Below the pieces are notes generated by a model, which saw only the letters and a program-made list of their open reading frames with translations, was not told where the DNA came from and searched no databases. A program made the translations under genes and the position numbers. A stretch of DNA of 64,000 nt from Thiohalospira halophila DSM 15071 (GTDB lineage: Bacteria > Pseudomonadota > Gammaproteobacteria > Thiohalospirales > Thiohalospiraceae): positions 124,001-188,000 of the forward strand of contig NZ_FOMJ01000004.1 in the NCBI RefSeq assembly GCF_900112605.1, read 5' to 3'. Positions 24,818 to 32,850 of the stretch are shown in pieces. Each line of letters begins with the position of its first letter. Within the stretch, counting starts at the first letter, position 1.

Positions 24818-26139
24818 CGGCTCCCTTCCGACGCCGGGGAGGTATCGCTGACCCGGTCGCGGCCCGCCGCCTTGGCCGCGTAGAGGGCATCGTCCAGCCG
24901 CTGCAGGGTCGCCGCCACCGACTCCTCCGGTGCGAGGTGGGCAACGCCAGCGCTGATGGTGATCTGCCCCACCGGCGGGAGTTCCAGGCCGCGCACCGCG
25001 TTTCGGAGGCGATCGGCAAGGGTCGCCGCACCCGCCGGGTCGGTATCCGGCAGCAGCAGCAGGAACTCCTCGCCACCCCAGCGCCCGGCCTGGTCCACCC
25101 GGCGCAGCTGCTGCTCCAGGCACTCGGCCAGAGCGCGCAGCACCGCATCCCCGGCCGGATGGCCGTGGGTGTCGTTGACGACCTTGAAGTGGTCGATATC
25201 CAGCAGCACCAGGGCGCAGCTCCCGCCGGAGCGCCGGATCCGTTCGTGTTCGTATTCCAGCAGCTCCTCCAGCCGGGCGCGATTGAACAGGCCGGTGAGT
25301 CGGTCGTGGGTCGCCTGCTCCGATAGCGCCTCTTCCAGCCGTTTCTGCTCGGAGATGTCGTGGAAGACGGCGACGTAGTGGGTGACCTTTCCCCGGCGAT
25401 CGTGCAGGGCGGTGATGGACTCCCACTGGGGGTAGAGGCTCCCGTCCCGTCGCCGGTTCCAGACCTCGCCGCTCCACCAGCCCTGCTCGTGCAGGGCCGA
25501 CCACATCCCGGCGTAGAAGGCGGTGTCGTGGCAGCCGGACTGGAGCACCGCCGGCGTGCAACCGATGACCTCTCCGGCCGGATAGCCGGTGACGGCCTCG
25601 AAGGCCGGATTCACCCGCTGGATGAGGCCCTCGGCGTCGGTGATGATGATGGCGTGGGCGGACTCGAAGGCGGCAGCCAGCAGGCGCTTCTCCTCCTGGG
25701 CGCGGGAGCGCTCCCGGGCGTAGCGAACCACCCGGCCCAGTAGCGCCGGTTCCAGCTGGTTCTTGAGCAGGTAGTCCTGGGCGCCGAGCTGGATGGCGGC
25801 CACCCCCGTGTCGACGTCCTCCTCCCCGGTGAGGACGATGACCGGGACCTCCTCGACCTCGGCCAGGAAGCGCTCCACCGTGGCCAGGCCGGTGCTGTCG
25901 GGGAGCCCGAGGTCCAGGAGGACGGCGTCCACGAGGCCGTGGCGGGTGGCCTCGATGGCCGCCTCCAGCCGCGCCGCGCGTTCGATCTCCACCTCCAGTG
26001 CCTCGGCCAGGTCGAGATACTCCGCCACCAGCTCGGCATCGGCGGGGTTGTCCTCCACCAGGAGCAGGCGCAGCGCTGCCGGGTCGGCCGCTTCGGTGGT
26101 GGTAGGGTGGCACGGCGATGTACGGGAGGGTTCGGCCAT
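24814..26139 (-). CDS. Response regulator with PAS and diguanylate cyclase (GGDEF) domains
   Basis: A 441-residue cytoplasmic signalling protein that would make c-di-GMP. Order: receiver (about 22-140; acidic pocket LLVEDN, phosphoacceptor Asp76 in LLDLGLPD, Lys in LLKNQL), PAS (about 160-275; NPAFEAVTGYPAGEVIG), then GGDEF (about 290-435) with active-site RWGGEEF and a product-inhibition RxxD (RRVD) exactly five residues before GGEEF. Thus catalysis and feedback inhibition both look intact. No histidine kinase is encoded nearby, so phosphorylation would be by an unlinked kinase. The start is uncertain: ATG 26139 is the best family fit but its ribosome site is weak. Confidence 0.93.
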   Translation of the reverse strand: MAEPSRTSPCHPTTTEAADPAALRLLLVEDNPADAELVAEYLDLAEALEVEIERAARLEAAIEATRHGLVDAVLLDLGLPDSTGLATVERFLAEVEEVPVIVLTGEEDVDTGVAAIQLGAQDYLLKNQLEPALLGRVVRYARERSRAQEEKRLLAAAFESAHAIIITDAEGLIQRVNPAFEAVTGYPAGEVIGCTPAVLQSGCHDTAFYAGMWSALHEQGWWSGEVWNRRRDGSLYPQWESITALHDRRGKVTHYVAVFHDISEQKRLEEALSEQATHDRLTGLFNRARLEELLEYEHERIRRSGGSCALVLLDIDHFKVVNDTHGHPAGDAVLRALAECLEQQLRRVDQAGRWGGEEFLLLLPDTDPAGAATLADRLRNAVRGLELPPVGQITISAGVAHLAPEESVAATLQRLDDALYAAKAAGRDRVSDTSPASEGSR

Positions 26140-26250
26140 GAAGACCCATCGCGTTACTGCGGAACCGCTCATTATAGGATGCTTATCCCGCGATGACCGT
26201 CTCGGCACGCGGGCGGCCGCCCTGGTTTAACAAGCGGTAGGAAGAACCCT

Positions 26251-26973
26251 TCAGGCGGTCCCGAACATCTCGCGAACGGCGTTCATGCGCCGGCGGCTGA
26301 CCGGGATCAGGGGGCCCTCGTCGTCGCCGAGGCGTACGGCGTGGCCCCCCTCGATGGGGGTCAGGGCGGTGATCCGGCCGGCATTGACCAGGTAGCTGCG
26401 GTGGACGCGCAGGAAGGCGGCCGGGAGCTGGCGCTGGAGCGCCCCCAGCGGCAGGCTGGCCAGCACCACCTGATCCCCGGCGTGGATCCGGGTGTAGTGG
26501 CCGTCGGCGGCCAGGTAGTCGATGGCGGCCGGATCCAGGAAGCGGGTCTCCTGGTAGACCGGCACGGCCAGCCGTTCCAGGGGGGCCTCGTCGTCCGCCA
26601 CCATGGTCACCGGCCCGTGGCGGGGGATCATGAGGGCCACGATCCCCTGGGAGGACTCCCGGTTGCCGCCCTCGGCGATGAGGGTGATATGGACCGGGAC
26701 CGCCTCGGCCCCGCCGTCGAGGCTGACCTCGCCCTCCCACAGGCCCTCTTGCCGGGCACTGGGCAGACCCTCCTCGGTAAGGCGCTGGCGCGCCCAGGGG
26801 CGGAAGAGCTCCGTGAAGTACCGGGCCGAGTCACTACCCGGCCGCCGACAGAGGGCGGCGTTCCGGTGGATGAGGCGGTCCTGCTCGTCGAGGACGGCGA
26901 TGAGGACCGGAGCCTCCTCCAGGGGGCCCAGGCTCGGGGGACGGCGGATGGGTTCGGCGGTGTCCGTCGACAT
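26251..26973 (-). CDS. PAS-LytTR transcriptional regulator
   Basis: A 240-residue cytoplasmic protein. Residues about 20-115 resemble a PAS domain (VLIAVLDEQDRLIHRNAALC). Residues about 140-237 form a LytTR DNA-binding domain: IDYLAADGHYTRIHAGD, the FLRVHRSYLVNAGRI core and the terminal IPVSRRRMNAVREMF. The PAS-LytTR order is the one seen in the RcoM carbon-monoxide sensors, but whether this PAS binds haem cannot be read here. It is followed, 65 bases beyond its start on the other side, by the end of the zinc-transport operon. Target genes are unknown. Confidence 0.88.
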   Translation of the reverse strand: MSTDTAEPIRRPPSLGPLEEAPVLIAVLDEQDRLIHRNAALCRRPGSDSARYFTELFRPWARQRLTEEGLPSARQEGLWEGEVSLDGGAEAVPVHITLIAEGGNRESSQGIVALMIPRHGPVTMVADDEAPLERLAVPVYQETRFLDPAAIDYLAADGHYTRIHAGDQVVLASLPLGALQRQLPAAFLRVHRSYLVNAGRITALTPIEGGHAVRLGDDEGPLIPVSRRRMNAVREMFGTA

Positions 26974-27038
26974 GCGGCGGTTCTCCAGTGAGGACCGCCG
27001 GGATGGTGTTCCGAACCGGGTGGCTGGTCAACCGTCGA

Positions 27039-27848
27039 TCAGTCGGCGGGGATCCCGCGGCGCAGACCGGTGGCGGTAGCCAGCAGCAGGGCAACCACCA
27101 GGACCGGGGCAAAGGGCTGGTCCAGCGCCACGGCGGCGACGAAGGCCAGCAGATAGACCGCCACGCCCACCGCCGGGCCCAGGATCAGCGCCCACCGCCA
27201 GGAGGGGGCCCGGCGGAAGGCGACCCAGGCCGGGAGGAAGGCCAGGGCGAAGGCGGCCATGAGCCCCAGGCTGGTGGCGGCCAGGGTCAGACCCGCCGCC
27301 ACCAGGGCGTCGAACCCCCGGTGCCACTGCCACGCCGGCCGGCCGTTGGCGCGATCCCCCTCCGGGAAGAGGCGGGAGCGCAGCAGTCGCGGCCCCAGCC
27401 ACGGTAGCGCCACCGCGGCGACGGCCGCGATCCCGGCGAGCGCCAGGAGGTGGACGGGGCCGGCGAAGTAGAGCTGGCCCTCCACCAGGGCGTGGCTGGC
27501 CGCCTCGCCCAGGCCGGTATTGGCGCCCACCAGCAGGCCCGCGGCCCAGCCGCCGAGGATGAGCACCCCCCAGCCGCTGTTGCCGGCCCGCCCCAGCACG
27601 GCCTTCAGGGCGACGGCGATCCCCGCCCCGATGAGGCCGGCGGGCAGGACCCCCAATCCCAGGGCGCCGCCCGCCATCACCGTGGCGGCCCCCACGTGGC
27701 CGATACCCAGGGCCGCCAGCCACTCCTCCCGCAGCCGCAGCCACAGGCCCAGCAGCGGCAGCAGGGCCGCCGCCACCAGGCCGGTGACAAGCGGGATGCG
27801 GAACATCGGGTCCCAGAGGGGGCTCAGGTCCAGGGGGGTCAGCTCCAT
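27039..27848 (-). CDS. znuB: Zinc/manganese-type ABC transporter permease
   Basis: A 269-residue inner-membrane permease of the ABC-3 family with about eight hydrophobic segments, including LREEWLAALGIGHVGAATVM, LLALAGIAAVAAVALPWL and SLGLMAAFALAFLPAWVAF. With the upstream znuC and znuA genes it would import zinc (manganese cannot be excluded). The ATG has an excellent GGGAGGTGG site and lies inside the 3' end of znuC, giving a 10-base overlap and translational coupling. The sequence is Ala/Gly-rich relative to E. coli ZnuB, in line with the high GC. Confidence 0.9.
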   Translation of the reverse strand: MELTPLDLSPLWDPMFRIPLVTGLVAAALLPLLGLWLRLREEWLAALGIGHVGAATVMAGGALGLGVLPAGLIGAGIAVALKAVLGRAGNSGWGVLILGGWAAGLLVGANTGLGEAASHALVEGQLYFAGPVHLLALAGIAAVAAVALPWLGPRLLRSRLFPEGDRANGRPAWQWHRGFDALVAAGLTLAATSLGLMAAFALAFLPAWVAFRRAPSWRWALILGPAVGVAVYLLAFVAAVALDQPFAPVLVVALLLATATGLRRGIPAD

Positions 27849-28399
27849 GGCGCCACCTCCCGGGTCCGGTGGCAGGTCCGCGCCAGGAAGGCGGCCTCGT
27901 GGCTGACCACCACCACGCCCCGGCCGGCGGCGGCGGCGAGGTCGATGGCCTCGGCCACCCCCTCCGCCGCCGCGGGGTCGAGGTTGTTGGTGGGCTCGTC
28001 CAGCAGCACCACGGCCGCCCCCGCCCCCAGCCGCGCCTGGGCGGCCAGGAGCTGGAACTGGCCGCCGGAGAGGGCATCCACCCGGCGGTCCAGCCACGTC
28101 GCCATGCTCGCCAGGGGGCTGGCCCCGGTGAGGCCGAGATATTCCCGGGCCGTGAGGGGAACCTCCGCCGGCCGGGGCGGCTTCTGGGGCAGGAGCGCCA
28201 GCTCGCCGCCGGCCCGCCGGATGCTCCCGCCGTGGACCAGCGGTTCCCCGGCCAGGGACCGGAGCAGGGTGGACTTGCCGGCGCCGTTGGGGCCGGCCAG
28301 CCCCACCACCTCGCCGGGCTCCAGGGCCAGGTCCAGGGGGCCGGCTACCGGTCGGGCGTAGCCGGCCACCAGGCCGGTGGCCTCCAGCAGGGCCGCCAC
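27839..28399 (-). CDS. znuC: Zinc ABC transporter ATP-binding protein
   Basis: A 186-residue ABC ATPase, short for ZnuC (about 250) because the C-terminal regulatory part is absent. Motifs are all present: Walker A GPNGAGKST, Q-loop region LLPQKPP, signature LSGGQ, Walker B VVLLDEPTNNLD and switch His in VVSHE. A GTG start is inferred at 28399, 7 bases past the znuA stop; longer in-frame extensions overlap znuA and do not resemble ABC proteins. It powers the ZnuB permease and overlaps it by 10 bases. Confidence 0.9.
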   Translation of the reverse strand: MAALLEATGLVAGYARPVAGPLDLALEPGEVVGLAGPNGAGKSTLLRSLAGEPLVHGGSIRRAGGELALLPQKPPRPAEVPLTAREYLGLTGASPLASMATWLDRRVDALSGGQFQLLAAQARLGAGAAVVLLDEPTNNLDPAAAEGVAEAIDLAAAAGRGVVVVSHEAAFLARTCHRTREVAPWS

Positions 28400-28406
28400 G
28401 GGCTCG

Positions 28407-29285
28407 CTACCGGGCCTGTTCCAGGGCCGCCACCCAGTCCTCGATGAGATCGAGGTATTCCCGGGTGCCGGCGTCGATGGCGGGCTCCAGGGGGACCTCC
28501 ACCACCGGCCAGCCGAGATGGTCGGCCAGCCGGCCGGGGGCCGCACCGTCCTGGAAGTTCGTGTGGATCACCACGCCGTCACCGCCTTCGAGCTGGCGGA
28601 CCAGGTCGCGGATGTGGCGGGCCGTGGGCGGGATCCCCGGCTTGGGTTCGGCGTAGCCGAGGACCGGAACCTCGAACCGCTCCAGGAGGTAGTTGCCGTC
28701 CTTGTGGTAGAGGATGGCCCCCGGGTGGTCGGCCAGGCGCCGGCGCCAGTCGGGCAGGCGCTCCTCCACGGCGTCGCGGAAGTCGCTGGCCGCCTTCCAG
28801 TAGCCATCGGCGTTGGCCGGATCCAGGCGGGCCAGGCGGTCGGCCAGCGCCCCGGCCACCCGCTGCATGCGTACCGGGTCCATGTGGACGTGGGGATTCC
28901 CGGCGGGGTGGACGTGGCCCTGGCTGCGGTCGGCCGCCTCCTGGCCGATGAGTTCCACCTGGGCGGCGGCCTCGAAGTAGCCGGTGGCACCCACCTGGAT
29001 ATCGGGGTTGCCGGCCCGTCGGAGGGCGGCGGGGAGCCAGCCCACCTCCAGGTCGGCGCCCTCGGCCACCAGGAGGTGGGCGTCGCGCAGGGCGCGGACC
29101 ATGGTGGGCCGCGCCTCCAGGGCGTGGGCGTCCCGGTCCGGCGGGGTGAGGACGTCGACGTTCACCGTCTCGCCCCCCACGGCGCGGGTGACGGCCCCCA
29201 TGCTGGCGGTGGTGGCCACGACCTCCAGGGCGGCGGCGCCGCTGGAGGCGAGGAGGAGGATCAGGGTCAGTAGTATGCGCATCAT
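28407..29285 (-). CDS. znuA: Zinc ABC transporter substrate-binding protein
   Basis: A 292-residue periplasmic cluster A-I (TroA-like) binding protein. A signal peptide ends near GAAA; the mature protein begins LEVVATTASMGAVTRAVGGE. Metal ligands are expected at the His of DRDAHALEARP, the His of GNPHVHMDP, the His of ILYHKDGNY and an acidic or His residue near VVIHTNFQDGAAP. A short His-containing loop (GHVHPAGNPHVHMDP) stands in for the longer His-rich loop of enterobacterial ZnuA. It delivers Zn2+ to ZnuBC and is followed closely by znuC. Confidence 0.93.
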   Translation of the reverse strand: MMRILLTLILLLASSGAAALEVVATTASMGAVTRAVGGETVNVDVLTPPDRDAHALEARPTMVRALRDAHLLVAEGADLEVGWLPAALRRAGNPDIQVGATGYFEAAAQVELIGQEAADRSQGHVHPAGNPHVHMDPVRMQRVAGALADRLARLDPANADGYWKAASDFRDAVEERLPDWRRRLADHPGAILYHKDGNYLLERFEVPVLGYAEPKPGIPPTARHIRDLVRQLEGGDGVVIHTNFQDGAAPGRLADHLGWPVVEVPLEPAIDAGTREYLDLIEDWVAALEQAR

Positions 29286-29309
29286 GGTTTTCTCTCCTTG
29301 AGCCCGGGC

Positions 29310-30635
29310 CTAGAAGCTGTGGGCGCCGTGGCTGCCCAGGCTCGCCTCGTACTGGAGGTAGAGCTGGTTGAAGGACTGGTTCTCGCCGCCGTAGGCGAGG
29401 TCGGCGCGCGCCGCCTGCAGGCGGAGCTGCGAGAACTCCGAGGGGCGGAAGGTCACCGCCGCCGTCATCCGGTCGGAGGCATCCCACTCCGAGGTGCTGC
29501 CGGGGACGGCCTTCTCGTTGGTGAGGCCAGTGACGTCATACCGGAGTCCGGCCTCCCAGCGCGGGGCGAGGCCGTAGACCCCCTGGAGGTAGGCGCCGTC
29601 CTGGGTGAACTCCCGCTTGTCACCCACCAGGGCGCTGTCGGCCTGGTGGTAGGCGATGTCCAGGTCCTTCACCTGGTAGAGGTACTCCGCCTGGAGGGTG
29701 AGGTCCCCGGCGCCGTAGTCGGCGGGGTGGTCGTACTTGTAGACGGCCTCCAGGCCGGCGGTCCAGGCATCCCCGTCCAGGAGGTGGACCGGCGGTTCGC
29801 CGGAGCTCTGGAAGTCCGGATCGCCGTGGAGCTCCTGGTGGTCCGGGGCGTACGCCAGGGAGGTGCCCAGCTGCAGGGCGTGGTCGAAGCCGAGATCCGG
29901 GCTCCACTCGGCGAAGGCGGTGTAGAGCCGGGGGCCGAAGGTCTCCTTCCAGGCGCCTTCCAGGGCCTCGCCATCGGTGAGTTTGGTGTTGTCCGCCGTT
30001 TCGTGGACGGTCTCCTCCTCCACGGTCTGGCCGATCTTGCCGGCGTTCTCCGCCTGCAGGGCCTCCACGCCCACCCGCAGGTAGGTGGGCAGCGGGGTGA
30101 GCCAGGCGAGCTGGACGCCGGTATCCATGATCCCGTGGCCGCCCAGGAGGTTGCCGTAGGCCAGGTTCTGGTCCACGAAGTCCCACTGGTGGGGGTGCTT
30201 GACGTTGTGATAGCCGAAGTCGGAGAGGAAGCGGCCGGCCTTTACCGTCAGCCCCGCCGGCAGGCGGCGGGTGGAGAGGTAGGCCTCCTCCAGCTCAACG
30301 CCGCCGCCCTCGGAGACGGTGAGGTAGGTGAAGCCGTCGAAGTAGGGGCCGATGCTGCCGGAGAGGGCGATCTCGGTCTCCCGCAGGCTGAAGCCCTGGG
30401 GCGGACCGCCGTGGTCGTGGCCCTCGTGGGCATGGTCGTGGCCGTGGGCGGCGTGGATGCCGTCCACCTGGCCGGCCCGTTCGGCGCCGTTGCCGTCGGC
30501 GGAGTCGCGATAGTAGACCCCGTCGAAGATCACCGAGATCTCGGGGTTGAAGGCCGTGCCGGCGGTCACCGTCTCCCCGGCCTGGACCGGCGAGGCGATG
30601 AGCGCGGCGGCGGCCGCGATGAGCGTGCGTCGCAT
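29310..30635 (-). CDS. Outer-membrane beta-barrel with His-rich loop, probably zinc-linked
   Basis: A 441-residue exported protein with a signal peptide (cleavage after VQAG or nearby) and many amphipathic strands ending in GAHSF, the aromatic terminus of an outer-membrane barrel. Residues 61-75 form a histidine-dense loop containing HGHDHAHEGHDHGG, with seven His in fifteen residues, well suited to bind Zn2+. It lies 24 bases upstream of znuA on the same strand, so it is likely a porin-like zinc entry or capture protein of the operon. No TonB box or plug domain is seen. Function is inferred from context. Confidence 0.8.
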   Translation of the reverse strand: MRRTLIAAAAALIASPVQAGETVTAGTAFNPEISVIFDGVYYRDSADGNGAERAGQVDGIHAAHGHDHAHEGHDHGGPPQGFSLRETEIALSGSIGPYFDGFTYLTVSEGGGVELEEAYLSTRRLPAGLTVKAGRFLSDFGYHNVKHPHQWDFVDQNLAYGNLLGGHGIMDTGVQLAWLTPLPTYLRVGVEALQAENAGKIGQTVEEETVHETADNTKLTDGEALEGAWKETFGPRLYTAFAEWSPDLGFDHALQLGTSLAYAPDHQELHGDPDFQSSGEPPVHLLDGDAWTAGLEAVYKYDHPADYGAGDLTLQAEYLYQVKDLDIAYHQADSALVGDKREFTQDGAYLQGVYGLAPRWEAGLRYDVTGLTNEKAVPGSTSEWDASDRMTAAVTFRPSEFSQLRLQAARADLAYGGENQSFNQLYLQYEASLGSHGAHSF

Positions 30636-30664
30636 GGTGTCTCTCCCTTGTGCGCGCTGGATCC

Positions 30665-30685
30665 GGCCCCCGCCGCGCGGGGGCC
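30665..30685 (-). other. GC-rich hairpin between small His/Cys gene and the barrel gene
   Basis: GGCCCCCGC and GCGGGGGCC form a perfect 9-bp stem with a CGC loop, 30 bases before the barrel ATG. No T-run follows, so it may act as an intercistronic stability or attenuation element rather than a terminator. Confidence 0.45.
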
Positions 30686-30732
30686 ACCGTTATGGCTGTA
30701 CGGACCCGGCTGCCCCGATCGGGGGCCGGGGA

Positions 30733-31044
30733 TCAGGCGCGCGGGGGAGCCCGCGGGGGGTGGGCGTAACGCGGGGCCGGAGCCGCCGGGGTGGTTACGG
30801 CCGCGACGGCCGGTGCCTCGACCGTGGCCGTGGTGGTCGGCAGCGCCACCGGGGTGCCGGTGGGCGCCGGTTGATGCTGGGCGTGGAGGCAGAGTTCGCA
30901 GACCCCGCCGTCGTGGGCACCATCGTCGTGGGCGTGGCCGGCGTGGTGCAGGGCCAGCGCCGTCTGGCCGACGAGCAGCGCCAGCGCCAGGGCGAGGCCC
31001 AGCGAGGTCGGCAGTCGGTGAAGGCGGTGGCGCCAGGCGGTCAA
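30733..31044 (-). CDS. Small exported His/Cys-rich protein (DUF2946-like)
   Basis: A 103-residue protein with a TTG start carried by a strong GGGAGGGG ribosome site. A TM/signal segment spans about residues 13-32, followed by ALHHAGHAHDDGAHDGG and CELCLHAQ with Cys49 and Cys52, and a Pro/Ala-rich tail. The hydrophobic helix followed by a CxxCL(H/x)A element is the pattern of DUF2946-type proteins found near metal-transport genes. It would be the first gene of the zinc operon and may bind or buffer Zn2+ (or Cu) in the periplasm. The function is inferred. Confidence 0.6.
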   Translation of the reverse strand: MTAWRHRLHRLPTSLGLALALALLVGQTALALHHAGHAHDDGAHDGGVCELCLHAQHQPAPTGTPVALPTTTATVEAPAVAAVTTPAAPAPRYAHPPRAPPRA

Positions 31045-31150
31045 GTCGGGGTCCCCTCCCGGATGAGAACGGTTCGCTTTCGCGAAGAGTTCAAAAGGCT
31101 AGCGCAAGTGATGCTATCGGACAAGCGACCCCGATCCCGGCCCGGCGGAT

Positions 31151-31597
31151 TCATTCGTCCTCGCCGCCCTGGGCATCGGCGCCGCCATCGCCGCCCAGTT
31201 CACCCTCGACCGTGACCACTGGCTCGCTTCCCGGGCGGGGACGGGCCCAGACCGGCAGCTCCTCGTTATCCACCGCGGGTTGGTAGTAGCGAAAGCCGCT
31301 GGCGTCCCGCAGCCGAAGGGTGCAGGCGTAGGTGGCGGCAGCGGTGGGATCCTGGCCGGGGTCGGTGTCCACCTCCACGGTGACCTCCTCCTGGAAGGTG
31401 CCCCCCTCGACCCTGACTTCCCGGCGTTCGCGGCCGAGCACGACCTCGTCGGCATCCTCCACGGCGCAGGTGATCTGCAGCCGGTCGACGGCCTTCATCA
31501 GGCGGTCGGCCTCCACCGGGACGGTGAAGGTGAAGTCGGCCGCGCCCGCCATCGGGGCGGTCAGGGCCAGCCCGGCGGCGAGGAGCAGCCGCCTCAC
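31151..31597 (-). CDS. Exported hypothetical protein
   Basis: A 148-residue protein with a signal peptide (cleavage after GAAD) and a single beta-sandwich-like domain: DFTFTVPVEADRLMKAVDRL, ITCAVEDADEVVLGRE, YACTLRLRDASGFRYY. Two cysteines could form a disulfide. The C-terminus is acidic and Gly-rich. The GTG start overlaps the stop of the upstream small exported repeat peptide (GTGA). Not recognised as a known family. Confidence 0.7.
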   Translation of the reverse strand: MRRLLLAAGLALTAPMAGAADFTFTVPVEADRLMKAVDRLQITCAVEDADEVVLGRERREVRVEGGTFQEEVTVEVDTDPGQDPTAAATYACTLRLRDASGFRYYQPAVDNEELPVWARPRPGSEPVVTVEGELGGDGGADAQGGEDE

Positions 31598-31755
31598 GAG
31601 CCGCTCCCGGCGGCCCGGCCGGTGAAGCGCAGGGGCTCGGTGGTCACCGTGACCGACTCCGCGCCGCGGCCGGTGAAGGTGAGCGGGTCGGTGGTCACCG
31701 CCAGGGCCGTGGCCGTGGCGGCCAGCCCGGCCAGTGCCAGGAGCCAGCGGCCCAT
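31594..31755 (-). CDS. Small exported peptide with TT-PL-FTGR repeats
   Basis: A 53-residue ORF not large enough for usual gene calls. It begins MGRWLLALAGLAATATALA, a signal peptide, and continues VTTDPLTFTGR and VTTEPLRFTGR, two near-identical 11-residue repeats separated by GAESVT. It ends with a GTGA overlap into the following exported hypothetical gene and starts 3 bases after the stop of the preceding gene, so coupling and the signal peptide argue for a real gene. The mature peptide would have about 34 residues. Function unknown. Confidence 0.6.
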   Translation of the reverse strand: MGRWLLALAGLAATATALAVTTDPLTFTGRGAESVTVTTEPLRFTGRAAGSGS

Positions 31756-31758
31756 GGC

Positions 31759-32049
31759 CTATTCCACCTGGTCCAGGGGGTCGTTGTGGTCCGCGGAGTG
31801 GGGTGGCTCCTCGGTGTCGCCCATGTCGTCGGCCTCCAGATCGTCGAAGGGGCCGGACCAGTCCTCGGGCGCGGCGATCTGCTCCATGCCCATCTCATCC
31901 CAGGTCTCGAAGTCCACCTCCTCGACCTCGCCGCCGAAGTACTGGATCTCGATGGTCTGTTCATCCCCGTCCACGGCGACGATCTCGAAGCGGTCGCCCT
32001 CTTCGGTGATGTACCACTCGCCCACATCGGGCAGGGGGTTGTCGGCCAT
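31759..32049 (-). CDS. DUF6763-like acidic cytoplasmic protein
   Basis: A 96-residue, strongly acidic protein with no signal or TM. It contains VGEWYITEEGDRFEIVAVDG, TIEIQYFGGEVEEVDFETW and APEDWSGPFDDLEADDMGDT, which agree with my memory of the DUF6763 family of gammaproteobacteria. ATG 32049 has AGGAGAGG upstream; a longer in-frame start lacks a site. It is first in a leftward run with the small repeat peptide and the exported hypothetical. Function unknown. Confidence 0.75.
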   Translation of the reverse strand: MADNPLPDVGEWYITEEGDRFEIVAVDGDEQTIEIQYFGGEVEEVDFETWDEMGMEQIAAPEDWSGPFDDLEADDMGDTEEPPHSADHNDPLDQVE

Positions 32050-32142
32050 GGTCCTCTCCTGATTGCGGTTTTCGATGGTGCTGCACCCGGGCCGGATTAC
32101 CATCCCGGGCCTGTTCTCGAGGTTCCGTGAAAGGCCTTCGTC

Positions 32143-32162
32143 ATTCCCGCGAAGGTGGGAAT
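32143..32162. repeat. dRS3-like inverted repeat
   Basis: ATTCCC-N8-GGGAAT, here with GCGAAGGT as the loop, in the context CGTCATTCCCGCGAAGG. This matches the consensus of dispersed repeats known as dRS3 in Neisseria and found more widely in proteobacteria. It lies in the gap between the DUF6763-like and tesA genes. Only one copy was noticed here. Confidence 0.6.
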
Positions 32163-32193
32163 CCCGAAAGCGTAGCCCCTGGTGGCGAACCCA

Positions 32194-32850
32194 TCACGGG
32201 GCCTGCTCCGGGAGATCCCCCGTAAGATCCCGGGTCGCCTCCAGTAGCGGCTCCAGCGCCGGCCACATATTGTCGAGCATAGTCGGTTGTGCTGCTGCCG
32301 TGGGATGGATCCCGTCGCCCTGCATGAGTTCCCGGCGTTCGCCGACCCCTTCCAGTAGTTGTGGCACCAGTGCGGCACCGGTCGTGTCGGCTACGGCCCG
32401 GTAAACCTCGGCGAAGCCCTCGACATAGCCGGGTCCGTAGTTGGGTGGCAGCCGCACGCCCAGCAGCAGGACCTCCGCCCCGGCCTCCTGGCCGCGCTCG
32501 ACGATGGCGGCGAGATTCTCCCGCAACGCCGATAGCGGCTGGCCGCGCAGGCCGTCGTTGCCGCCGAGTTCTACAATGAGCACGGCCGGTTCGTGATCGG
32601 CGAGGACCCCGTCCACCCGGTCCCGGCCGCCGCGGCTGGTCTCACCGGAGATGCTGGCGTTGACCACCTCGTGGGGGAACCCCTCCGCGGCCATGCGGTC
32701 TTCCAGCAGGGCGACCCAGCTATCGTCACGGTCCATGCCGTGGGCGGCGCTGAGGCTGTCGCCCAGGACGGCGACCACCGGCGCGGCGGCGACGGGCGCG
32801 GCGAGCACCGGGAAGAGCGACAGGACCAACAGGAGACGCAGGATGAACAC
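32194..32850 (-). CDS. tesA: Arylesterase / lysophospholipase TesA-like SGNH hydrolase
   Basis: A 218-residue periplasmic esterase. A signal peptide (about 1-22) is followed by block [12 protein letters not shown] with the nucleophile Ser, block III GGND, and block V DGIHPTA with the catalytic Asp and His. It hydrolyses thioesters and lysophospholipids in homologues. A GTG start at 32850 gives the signal peptide; ribosome site poor. It is divergent from ybbA, whose ATG at 32843 overlaps it by 8 bases, the same arrangement as the tesA-ybbAP locus of E. coli. Confidence 0.9.
   Translation of the reverse strand: MFILRLLLVLSLFPVLAAPVAAAPVVAVLGDSLSAAHGMDRDDSWVALLEDRMAAEGFPHEVVNASISGETSRGGRDRVDGVLADHEPAVLIVELGGNDGLRGQPLSALRENLAAIVERGQEAGAEVLLLGVRLPPNYGPGYVEGFAEVYRAVADTTGAALVPQLLEGVGERRELMQGDGIHPTAAAQPTMLDNMWPALEPLLEATRDLTGDLPEQAP

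Noticed and set aside
22979-26149. A 1056-codon minus-strand frame
   Set aside because: Crosses four well-supported genes on both strands with arginine/glycine-rich nonsense sequence; a shadow frame.
31045-31150. Possible Zur box upstream of the zinc operon
   Set aside because: GTGATGCTATCGGAC has only weak half-site similarity to proteobacterial Zur boxes and no good dyad, so I do not list it as a feature.
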